A stretch of 5,810 bases of DNA from Acinetobacter sp. (lineage in GTDB: Bacteria > Pseudomonadota > Gammaproteobacteria > Pseudomonadales > Moraxellaceae): the NCBI GenBank assembly GCA_030523805.1, contig JAUNHS010000105.1, forward strand, positions 1-5,810. The letters are read 5' to 3'. The translations under genes were made by a program, and so were the position numbers. Position 1 is the first letter of the stretch; each line of letters opens with the position of its first letter. The notes beneath the pieces are model-generated. The model ran no database searches. It saw only the letters and a program-made list of their open reading frames with translations, and was not told the origin of the DNA. Below are positions 1 through 5,014 of the stretch, one piece after another.

Positions 1-116
1 TTGTGGCGTGCCGACAGGGTGTGCCACGCATTCAGCAGTTGTTGCATTATTTGGAGCTGAGTATTCAAAATTATGAAGCTGTGATTGCTTTAGATAATGA
101 AAAGCGTAGTATTTAA
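1..116 (+). CDS. 3' end of an unidentified protein gene (partial)
   Basis: An open frame (codons in register with base 3) enters from the left edge and ends at TAA 114-116, giving 37 visible C-terminal residues that finish in ALDNEKRSI. The other two plus-strand frames hit stops within about 75 bases. The visible part includes RIQQLLHYLELSIQNYEAV, which looks like one amphipathic helix, with no membrane segment and no motif I recognise. I cannot name the protein. That it is a real gene rests on the open frame and on the strong terminator hairpin about 30 bases after the stop, where a tail-to-tail gene pair should be insulated. The start lies outside the window. Function unknown. Confidence 0.55.
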   Translation, partial: VACRQGVPRIQQLLHYLELSIQNYEAVIALDNEKRSI

Positions 117-144
117 GATATTGAATTTTAATGATTTAAAACAT

Positions 145-179
145 AAAGTATAGGAAGTTTAAACGACTTCCTATACTTT
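145..179. terminator. Bidirectional intrinsic terminator between convergent genes
   Basis: A perfect 14-bp inverted repeat (AAAGTATAGGAAGT at 145-158, ACTTCCTATACTTT at 166-179) flanks a 7-base loop TTAAACG. The A-rich left side and T-rich right side give a short U tract in both directions. It sits in the 71-base gap between the plus-strand stop at 116 and the minus-strand nuclease stop at 188, so it probably ends both transcripts. The stem is only moderately GC-rich, but its length and perfect pairing compensate. The stem-loop junction also contains the palindrome GTTTAAAC. Confidence 0.8.
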
Positions 180-187
180 TGCTTGGT

Positions 188-1300
188 TTATTTATCCGAC
201 TTCGTATTATTGCATTTACGGCACAACATCTGCCCATTGCTCAAATCCGTTTTTCCGCCTTTTGACCAAGGGACAATATGGTCGGCTTCCATTTCTTCTA
301 GTTTAAACGTCTGCTTACAATGCGGACAAACGCCATTTTGTTTTTCAAACAAAATTCGTTTATCTTTATCGGTAAAAGCACGCAAATTTAAATGCCGTTC
401 ATCATTCGTTAAAATATAGGCATAAATCCCTGATTTTTTATTAACCTCATCATCTTCCATTAATGATTTGATTTTATTTTCCAATGTAGTTGGATTTAAA
501 TTAGCTTCTTTAAATTGATTATAAAATAAGCCCCATTCCAGCCCTTTCATTTCCTTGCGATAGTTTGGAAAAGTGTTTTTTATCCAATTAATCACCGTCT
601 GAAAATAAGCCCATAATGGTGTGGCGTGTTCATCGTTTTGGTGCAACGCCATATAGCTTTCAATGCTTTTGTGCGGTTTATTTTCTTTGTCGGTTTCGGT
701 TGGATAAATCCATTCCAACACTAGCTCTAAAATTTCTTGGCGATTGGCTTTTTTATTCACATAATCTTTGCCCAAATTATAAGCTGCACAATCGTTTTTT
801 GAAAAATAGCGTTTTGCGTCCGTCAGCCACGTTCCCGCATAAACCGCATTTCTTAATTCTTGGTCTGTCAATTTTTCGCCTGCGATATTGATGGTTTTAA
901 ACCATTCTAATTTTTCGCTATCCGACCCTTCGCATTGATAAACGGTTAATTCATAATCTAAAAACTGCGTTTTTTTATCGTCAGGTAAATTGTGAAAATA
1001 CTGATATTCCACGGAGAAATCGCCCTGCACAAACTGGCAAATGGAAATGGTGCGTTGTTGCCCGTCCAGTACTTCAAAACTGCCATCCTCACGCTTGACC
1101 CAATACATCACATTGAGCGGAAATCCTTTCATTACAGTGTCAATCACGGCATTGCGTTGAGCTTCTTTATAAACAAATTCACGCTGATATTTAGGGCGAA
1201 TATCTAATTTACCGCCGTAGCCTGTTACGCCATTTTCTAGCGTATCGGTATAATCTTTAACCAAATCACCGATTTTAATGTGGGTTAATTTAATTTCCAT
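188..1300 (-). CDS. DUF262-HNH endonuclease (restriction partner of the adjacent methyltransferase)
   Basis: A 370-residue predicted cytoplasmic protein. The N-terminal part is a DUF262 (GmrS/SspE-like, ParB/Srx-fold) domain, shown by YQREFVY at residues 38-44 and DGQQRT at 79-84. In characterised relatives the DGQQR motif is linked to nucleotide binding or hydrolysis. The middle, about 100-310, is helical and lacks a motif I recognise. The C-terminus is an HNH nuclease: C325-x2-C328, then D340-H341 with H341 the expected metal-activating residue, N355, and C360-x2-C363 followed by N364 and K367. The four cysteines should hold a structural zinc. All HNH residues are present, so it should be active. 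It starts 24 bases after the methyltransferase stop with an AAAGAGAGA ribosome site, so the two are an operon. By analogy it cuts DNA lacking the partner's methylation. Cutting modified DNA, as in type IV GmrSD or SspE, is the alternative. Confidence 0.88.
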   Translation of the reverse strand: MEIKLTHIKIGDLVKDYTDTLENGVTGYGGKLDIRPKYQREFVYKEAQRNAVIDTVMKGFPLNVMYWVKREDGSFEVLDGQQRTISICQFVQGDFSVEYQYFHNLPDDKKTQFLDYELTVYQCEGSDSEKLEWFKTINIAGEKLTDQELRNAVYAGTWLTDAKRYFSKNDCAAYNLGKDYVNKKANRQEILELVLEWIYPTETDKENKPHKSIESYMALHQNDEHATPLWAYFQTVINWIKNTFPNYRKEMKGLEWGLFYNQFKEANLNPTTLENKIKSLMEDDEVNKKSGIYAYILTNDERHLNLRAFTDKDKRILFEKQNGVCPHCKQTFKLEEMEADHIVPWSKGGKTDLSNGQMLCRKCNNTKSDK

Positions 1301-1306
1301 ACTGTT

Positions 1307-1315
1307 TCTCTCTTT
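1307..1315 (-). promoter_or_regulatory. Ribosome binding site of the DUF262-HNH gene
   Basis: Read on the minus strand, AAAGAGAGA lies 6 bases upstream of the ATG at 1298-1300. It is a moderate Shine-Dalgarno (GAGAG core). It supports this start and separate translation initiation of the second gene of the operon. Confidence 0.55.
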
Positions 1316-1318
1316 GCA

Positions 1319-1344
1319 AAATTTTTAAAAATTTGACCGCTTGT
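1319..1344 (-). other. Pasteurellaceae (Apl-type) DNA uptake signal at the methyltransferase 3' end
   Basis: The minus strand reads ACAAGCGGT (1336-1344), followed at once by CAAATTTTT. This is the core and AT-rich extension of the uptake signal of the Actinobacillus pleuropneumoniae/Mannheimia branch of Pasteurellaceae, recalled from the literature. It encodes the last residues of the methyltransferase (HKRSNF, then TAA). The AT part is also a 16-base palindrome (1319-1334) spanning the stop codon. The host appears to be Moraxellaceae, so the signal is best read as a trace of the donor. Confidence 0.6.
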
Positions 1345-2314
1345 GTTTTATTAAAATGCGAGCATATTTCTCATTGCTTTCTCCAACTATAATTGGGCGA
1401 TGCCGCCTTTCTGGATTTGTTCTAATTGCTTCAACTTCAGGTGAAGTATCTCCGCTATGTGTTTGTCCAATAATATAAAACTGTTCAGGATTATATTTAT
1501 CCAAAAAGGTAATCGGTACGCCCATTACACCTTGATAATCTTGCGGAATTTCTTTGACTTTACTCACTTCAATCGCATCGTAATTATCATAACTTGGGAA
1601 TTTTTCAGGCGAATAGTTTTCATATAAAACCAATTCTTCGTGGCGTTTAGCTATATCTAAATTTGTGAACCAACAAATGTTACCTAAACTTCGCCACTTT
1701 TGCCCTGTTTCATCTTGCCAATAACGAGTGGCTTTAGGTTCGTAATAATCAGGCACTTTAAAAGCCATATCGCCACTTTTATTACCAAGCCAAATGTTAT
1801 TTTCTTTAATCAATTTGAAAATTTCTTTATAAGTAATCGCATTTTGATTACCGACAATCACAAACTTTTTCTCATATTCCATCAGTTGTGCCACATATTC
1901 CCGAAATAGTGAAAAAGGCGGATTGGTGATGACAATATCAGCGGATTTTAAAATTTCCACACATTCAGGCGAACGGAAATCGCCATTTTGCTGCAAAGGA
2001 ATGCGTTGAATATCTGCAAAATCAATTTTGCCGTCGGCATTTAAATCCAGCTCACGGTCAATTTCTAATTTGTAGGTTGGTTTTTCGGCATCAAAATGGG
2101 TGGCAATCAATTTCTTAATGCCCAATTTGGAAAAATTTAAGGCGAAATAACGGAAGAAATTGCTCTCTTCAGGGTCATCGCAATTACAGAAAATGATTTT
2201 GTCTGTGAAATGGTCTTTGTAGTGCCTAAGTTCGTTTTCAATATCGATCAGTTGCGTGTAAAACTCATCGTTTTTTTCACGGTTTGCACGGTGGAGATTT
2301 TTATTGCCTGCCAT
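1325..2314 (-). CDS. EcoRI-family adenine-specific DNA methyltransferase
   Basis: A 329-residue predicted SAM-dependent N6-adenine DNA methyltransferase of the EcoRI_methylase family. The sequence shows NDEFYT (residues 15-20), a CDDPEESNFFRYF segment (45-57) probably at the cofactor site, the catalytic motif IV N131-P-P-F134, and the family block VGNQNAITYKEIF (154-166). Other family-like blocks are WFTNLD (215-220), RHEEL (224-228) and GVMGVPITFLDKYNPEQF (262-279). An EF-hand-like loop, D90 to D101 (DLNADGKIDFAD), sits just before the catalytic region. The start at 2314 is favoured because MAGNKNLHRANREKNDEFYT matches the usual family N-terminus as I recall it and AAAAGGCGG lies just upstream. 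It is the first gene of an operon with the DUF262-HNH nuclease, so it likely protects host DNA. The target sequence cannot be read from the protein. GAATTC is possible by family name only. Confidence 0.9.
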   Translation of the reverse strand: MAGNKNLHRANREKNDEFYTQLIDIENELRHYKDHFTDKIIFCNCDDPEESNFFRYFALNFSKLGIKKLIATHFDAEKPTYKLEIDRELDLNADGKIDFADIQRIPLQQNGDFRSPECVEILKSADIVITNPPFSLFREYVAQLMEYEKKFVIVGNQNAITYKEIFKLIKENNIWLGNKSGDMAFKVPDYYEPKATRYWQDETGQKWRSLGNICWFTNLDIAKRHEELVLYENYSPEKFPSYDNYDAIEVSKVKEIPQDYQGVMGVPITFLDKYNPEQFYIIGQTHSGDTSPEVEAIRTNPERRHRPIIVGESNEKYARILIKHKRSNF

Positions 2315-2320
2315 TTTACA

Positions 2321-2329
2321 CCGCCTTTT
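2321..2329 (-). promoter_or_regulatory. Ribosome binding site of the methyltransferase gene
   Basis: The minus strand reads AAAAGGCGG, then TGTAAA, then the ATG at 2312-2314. This is a fair Shine-Dalgarno, with AAGGCGG resembling AAGGAGG, at normal spacing. It lets the gene be translated on its own, so any coupling to the upstream ORF would modulate translation and not be strictly required. Confidence 0.6.
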
Positions 2330-2348
2330 GTGAGAAAAGGCTTGACAG

Positions 2349-2357
2349 GCAAGCGGT
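2349..2357 (+). other. Uptake-signal-like 9-mer in the methyltransferase leader
   Basis: GCAAGCGGT differs by one base from the Pasteurellaceae core ACAAGCGGT. It lies on the far side of the methyltransferase gene from the perfect copy at 1336-1344 and in the opposite orientation. The same 9-mer, extended to the 12-mer GCAAGCGGTAAA, also occurs inside rng at 3298-3309, where the protein sequence explains it. This copy may therefore be chance. Confidence 0.3.
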
Positions 2358-2362
2358 AAAAG

Positions 2363-2404
2363 TTAGACTACTTCGTTTCGTTTCGTTTCGTTTCTGTTAA
2401 ACAT
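2363..2404 (-). CDS. 13-codon upstream leader ORF containing the pentamer repeat
   Basis: ATG 2402-2404 is preceded at 6 bases by a consensus AGGAG (2411-2415), the best ribosome site in the window. The ORF reads MFNRNETKRNEVV and stops at TAA 2363-2365. It lies in the leader of the methyltransferase gene, in the same frame as its ATG 90 bases downstream. Most of it is made of the TTCGT repeat (complement ACGAA). In the frame reached by losing one unit or gaining two, reading stays open to TAA 2316-2318, one base before the methyltransferase ATG. I infer a regulatory leader ORF and not a functional peptide. Translation is unproven. Confidence 0.5.
   Translation of the reverse strand: MFNRNETKRNEVV
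2372..2394. repeat. Pentanucleotide microsatellite, (TTCGT)4 plus TTC
   Basis: Four perfect tandem copies of TTCGT plus three bases of a fifth (23 bp, 4.6 copies). The unit length is not a multiple of three, so each gain or loss of a unit shifts the frame of the leader ORF around it. Tandem repeats of this kind near or in methyltransferase genes cause phase variation in Moraxella, Haemophilus and Neisseria. At 4.6 copies the tract is short, so its slippage rate may be modest. Confidence 0.85.
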
Positions 2405-2441
2405 TGTAAACTCCTATGCAAATATCATAGTAAAATCTAGC

Positions 2442-2471
2442 AGTATAATAGAAAAGTGAATGAAATGTAAA
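2442..2471 (-). promoter_or_regulatory. Candidate sigma-70 promoter of the restriction-modification operon
   Basis: Minus-strand TTTACA (-35, 2466-2471, 5 of 6 consensus) and TATACT (-10, 2442-2447, 5 of 6) are 18 bases apart. An overlapping TATTAT (2445-2450) is an alternative -10. The -35 box directly follows the rng stop codon. Transcription would begin near 2435, giving a leader of about 30 bases before the upstream ORF. I see no terminator after rng, so read-through from rng is also possible. Confidence 0.5.
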
Positions 2472-3926
2472 TCAATTCAACACAATATCATACTGCTCCT
2501 GCGTATATAAATTTTCCACTTGAAACTTAATCACACGCTGTAAAAAATGTGCCAAATCTGCAACGGCATTCGCTTCAGTGGTCAATAAACGGTCAATCAC
2601 ATCAGGGTGAGCAATCACGATAAAATCATGTGGATTTTCATATTCACGAGCATAACGCATTAACTCACGGAAAATTTCATAACACACTGTTTCCGCAGTT
2701 TTAATATAACCACGTCCTTCACAAGTCGGGCAGGCTTCACACAATAAACCTTCCAGCGACTCTCTGGTGCGTTTACGGGTCATTTCCACCAAGCCCAATT
2801 CAGACACTTGCGTAATTTTCGTTTTGGCGTGGTCTCGTTCTAGCATTTTTTCAAACTGACGCATCACTTCATCACGGTGCCGATCTTCTTGCATATCAAT
2901 AAAATCAATAATGATAATACCGCCCAAATTGCGTAAGCGTAATTGCCGTGCAATGGCTTGCGTGGCTTCCATATTGGTTTTAAATACCGTATCTTCCAGC
3001 GTGCGACCACCCACATACGACCCCGTATTGACATCAATCGTGGTCATGGCTTCGGTTTGGTCTATCATCAAATAGCCACCAGATTTTAACGCCACACGTC
3101 TATGTAGGGCTTTTTTCAAATCGTCTTCTACATTGTACAAGTCAAAAAGTGGCTTTTCCCCTGGGTAATGCTGCAAAGTCGCTTTTAAATTAGGCATAAA
3201 ATCGTCAATAAAGGTTTGCAACTTGCCGTACAATTCACGAGAATCTACATAAATTTTACTGGTGCTTTCTTTGGCAAAATCACGCACAATGCGTTGAGCA
3301 AGCGGTAAATCTTCAAACACCAAGGCAGGGGCGAGTAGGTCAATTTTTTTGCGTTGTAAATGCTCCCACAATTTGACCAAATACAACATATCTTGTTCTA
3401 ATTCTTGTTCCGATACGCCTTCGGCAGCCGTACGCACGATGGTGCTACCTGGTAATTTATGCTGTTGTTGTAATTTTTCCATAATCACACGCAGGCGTTC
3501 ACGCTCATCTTCCGCTTCTATGCGTTGTGAAATGCCCATTTGCTGTGAAAATGGCATAAAAACCAAATAGCGAGATGGAATGGATAAATCGGTGGTTAAT
3601 CTTGCTCCTTTGCTGCCCAGCATATCTTTCATGATTTGCACGGTGAGAATTTTACCTGGGTGCAATACTTCGGCAATGTTGGGAATGGTTTGATTGCGTT
3701 GCCACACCATATCATTGACGTGCAAAAAGGCAGTACGACTTAATCCAATATCAACAAAAGCCGCTTGCATACCTGGGAGTACACGCACCACTTTGCCTTT
3801 GTAAATATTGCCGACCAAATCTCGCTTGGCAGTCCGCTCTACAAAAAGTTCATTCACCGTGCCATTTTCAATCAGTGCTACACGGCTTTCTGTGGGCGTG
3901 ATATTAATCAAAAGTTCATGTGTCAT
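2472..3926 (-). CDS. rng: Ribonuclease G
   Basis: A 484-residue endoribonuclease of the RNase E/G family, close to the roughly 489 residues of the E. coli enzyme. It lacks the long C-terminal scaffold of RNase E, so it is RNase G. It matures the 5' end of 16S rRNA and cleaves some mRNAs at AU-rich single-stranded sites, preferring 5'-monophosphate ends. Visible features: an S1 RNA-binding domain at about 35-110 (GNIYKGKVVRVLPGMQAAFVDIG), a 5'-sensor/RNase H-like region around 115-290, and the DNase I-like catalytic domain with Asp298 (TIDVNTGS) and Asp341 (IDFIDM). The zinc-link follows, C399-P-T-C402, then GRGY. The start at 3926 gives the family's typical N-terminus (MTHELLINITPTESRVAL), with only a weak AGG upstream. 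The start lies 192 bases downstream of the O-methyltransferase stop on the same strand. I see no convincing promoter. Confidence 0.96.
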   Translation of the reverse strand: MTHELLINITPTESRVALIENGTVNELFVERTAKRDLVGNIYKGKVVRVLPGMQAAFVDIGLSRTAFLHVNDMVWQRNQTIPNIAEVLHPGKILTVQIMKDMLGSKGARLTTDLSIPSRYLVFMPFSQQMGISQRIEAEDERERLRVIMEKLQQQHKLPGSTIVRTAAEGVSEQELEQDMLYLVKLWEHLQRKKIDLLAPALVFEDLPLAQRIVRDFAKESTSKIYVDSRELYGKLQTFIDDFMPNLKATLQHYPGEKPLFDLYNVEDDLKKALHRRVALKSGGYLMIDQTEAMTTIDVNTGSYVGGRTLEDTVFKTNMEATQAIARQLRLRNLGGIIIIDFIDMQEDRHRDEVMRQFEKMLERDHAKTKITQVSELGLVEMTRKRTRESLEGLLCEACPTCEGRGYIKTAETVCYEIFRELMRYAREYENPHDFIVIAHPDVIDRLLTTEANAVADLAHFLQRVIKFQVENLYTQEQYDIVLN

Positions 3927-3977
3927 AGCGTGTGCCTAGTGTATGATGTCTAGCGTTTATCGTGCCACAAAGTTTTT

Positions 3978-3996
3978 ACACAGAATGTGTGGATAA
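3978..3996 (+). promoter_or_regulatory. Perfect DnaA-box sequence beside a short inverted repeat
   Basis: TGTGGATAA at 3988-3996 is the complement of the consensus DnaA box TTATCCACA. It partly overlaps a 5-bp inverted repeat, ACACA (3978-3982) and TGTGT (3986-3990). It lies in the gap upstream of rng, 62 bases before its start codon. A near match, TTTGGATAA (one mismatch), lies at 4075-4083 in the same orientation. DnaA binding here is possible but unproven. Confidence 0.4.
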
Positions 3997-4025
3997 CTTT
4001 ATGGAGAATTAAGGTATAAGCATTT

Positions 4026-4076
4026 AAGTGATTAATTTTTATGGGTAAATTTTAAAAGTTTAAAAAATAATCACTT
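4026..4076. repeat. Inverted repeat with AT-rich spacer between O-methyltransferase and rng
   Basis: AAGTGATTA (4026-4034) and TAATCACTT (4068-4076) are perfect 9-bp inverted arms around a 33-base, almost entirely A+T spacer. It lies in the 192-base gap (3927-4118) after the O-methyltransferase stop. It may form a weak long-loop hairpin or be a spaced pair of protein-binding half-sites. It lacks a T tract directly after the stem, so it is a poor intrinsic terminator. Confidence 0.4.
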
Positions 4077-4118
4077 TGGATAAGTCTCATTGTAATGGTG
4101 AAATAATGGCAAAATACA

Positions 4119-4826
4119 TCACTTGACCAATGCCAAGGCAAAACCATCATGCCCTTTGCTGCCGACCGTTTGTAGGGCAGTACAAGATAAAATTTTAGGG
4201 TGCTGATGTAAATGTTGATACATTTGACGAATGCCTTCAATGCTTGGCTTGTGATTATTTTCGTCCAAAATATCGCCTGCACGAATGACATTATCCAATA
4301 CAATCAACGTGCCAGAACGAGACAGTTGCAAACTCAATTCTAAATAATCAGGATAGCTTTGTTTATCGGCATCAATAAAAATAAAATCAAATGGTTCACT
4401 GCCATCATCAATCAGCTGTTGCAATACATCTACACCACGACCATGGCGAGCATCTACATCTATATGTAAATTGGCTTGTGCGAGATTTTGGCGAGCCATA
4501 GCAACGTGCGTATCACGCCCTTCTACCGTGAGCAAATAGCCATCTTTCGGTAAGGCTTGAGCCAGCCAAAGCGTACTGTAGGCAGCAAAAGTGCCTAATT
4601 CTAGCACACGTTTGCATTGGTTCATCTGAATCAGCATTTGCAGCAGCATACCTTGATTGGGTGCAACGGCTAAATGATTAGAAAAACCGTGTTCGGCTGT
4701 GCTTTTTAAATTTTGCTCAAAAATATCATTGTGGGGGATTAAATGTTGCTCAATATATTGGTCAATGGCTGTCCATTGTTGTTGCATTTGCTGTTGTTGT
4801 TGGCTAGAAATTGGCTGTGCTGACAT
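4119..4826 (-). CDS. Class I SAM-dependent O-methyltransferase (COMT/CCoAOMT-like family)
   Basis: A 235-residue soluble methyltransferase of Methyltransf_3 type, which in known members transfers a methyl group from SAM to a catechol-like hydroxyl using a divalent metal. The SAM-binding motif I is VLELGTFAAYST (74-85), and Glu102 in LLTVEGRD is the usual ribose-binding acid. IDADKQSYPDY (151-161) and LDNV (177-180) supply the probable metal ligands D152, D178 and N179. GHDGFALAL (225-233) is the typical C-terminal strand. Length is normal for the family. The N-terminus carries an unusual glutamine run (residues 9-17, eight Q and one M). The start at 4826 has a weak TAGAG seven bases upstream. 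A later start would remove the Q-rich segment without damaging the fold. The natural substrate is unknown. It is divergent from mnmG. Confidence 0.88.
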   Translation of the reverse strand: MSAQPISSQQQQQMQQQWTAIDQYIEQHLIPHNDIFEQNLKSTAEHGFSNHLAVAPNQGMLLQMLIQMNQCKRVLELGTFAAYSTLWLAQALPKDGYLLTVEGRDTHVAMARQNLAQANLHIDVDARHGRGVDVLQQLIDDGSEPFDFIFIDADKQSYPDYLELSLQLSRSGTLIVLDNVIRAGDILDENNHKPSIEGIRQMYQHLHQHPKILSCTALQTVGSKGHDGFALALVK

Positions 4827-4848
4827 ATCATGCTCTAAAATGTTAATT

Positions 4849-4862
4849 CACTGTGCATAGTG
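4849..4862. promoter_or_regulatory. Near-perfect palindrome upstream of the O-methyltransferase
   Basis: CACTGTGCATAGTG is a 14-bp palindrome with one mismatched pair (6 of 7 pairs match). It ends inside the candidate -10 box at 4859-4864, 22 bases before the O-methyltransferase ATG. The position would suit a repressor operator. No known regulator is recognised from the sequence. Confidence 0.3.
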
Positions 4863-4888
4863 TACCTTAAATTGTGGTGTAAAGTCAT
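4859..4888 (-). promoter_or_regulatory. Weak candidate promoter of the O-methyltransferase
   Basis: The minus strand reads ATGACT (-35, 4883-4888, 4 of 6), an 18-base spacer and TACACT (-10, 4859-4864, 4 of 6). It is the best pair I found in the divergent gap on this strand, but the match is modest and chance pairs of this quality are common in AT-rich DNA. Confidence 0.25.
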
Positions 4889-4913
4889 GATGTGATGTTG
4901 GTTTTTATACAAG

Positions 4914-4949
4914 CAGATGAAAATATTGCACGCATTTTAAACAGATGAA
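4914..4949. repeat. Short direct repeat CAGATGAA upstream of mnmG
   Basis: CAGATGAA occurs at 4914-4921 and 4942-4949, 28 bases apart, each followed closely by TTGC. The second copy abuts the candidate mnmG -35 box. They could be paired binding sites for an activator, or chance in a gap of low complexity. Confidence 0.25.
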
Positions 4950-4979
4950 TTGCGTATAAAGCGATAAATTAGTTATAAT
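4950..4979 (+). promoter_or_regulatory. Candidate mnmG promoter
   Basis: A perfect TATAAT (-10, 4974-4979) is preceded at 18 bases by TTGCGT (4950-4955), a weak -35 keeping only the TTG. Transcription would start near 4986, leaving a 5' leader of about 29 bases. It is the only consensus -10 found in the 188-base divergent gap (4827-5014). Confidence 0.5.
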
Positions 4980-5014
4980 AATGCGTTTTATATTTGCAAT
5001 TAGATGTTTAAATT

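Noticed and set aside
183..1207. Three plus-strand open frames (183-419, 616-891, 992-1207) opposite the nuclease gene
   Set aside because: They lie antisense to a well-supported DUF262-HNH gene, show no recognisable motifs, and have compositions expected of antisense shadows.
2372..2394. CRISPR or iteron array
   Set aside because: The 5-base unit repeated directly with no spacers is a microsatellite. There are no cas genes or replication proteins.
2312..2404. Methyltransferase starting at the upstream ATG (2402-2404) as a longer, frame-switched protein
   Set aside because: That ATG is in frame with the gene, but TAA 2363-2365 lies between the repeat and the accepted start in the methyltransferase frame. 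No change in repeat number can create a fusion. Only coupling is possible.
3927..4118. Chromosomal replication origin
   Set aside because: Only one perfect and one near DnaA box, no dnaA, dnaN or rpmH nearby, and no clustered boxes. mnmG proximity alone is weak evidence.
4052..4303. 83-codon minus-strand open frame overlapping the O-methyltransferase 3' end
   Set aside because: It is in another frame of the same strand within a conserved methyltransferase C-terminus, with no ribosome site or motif.
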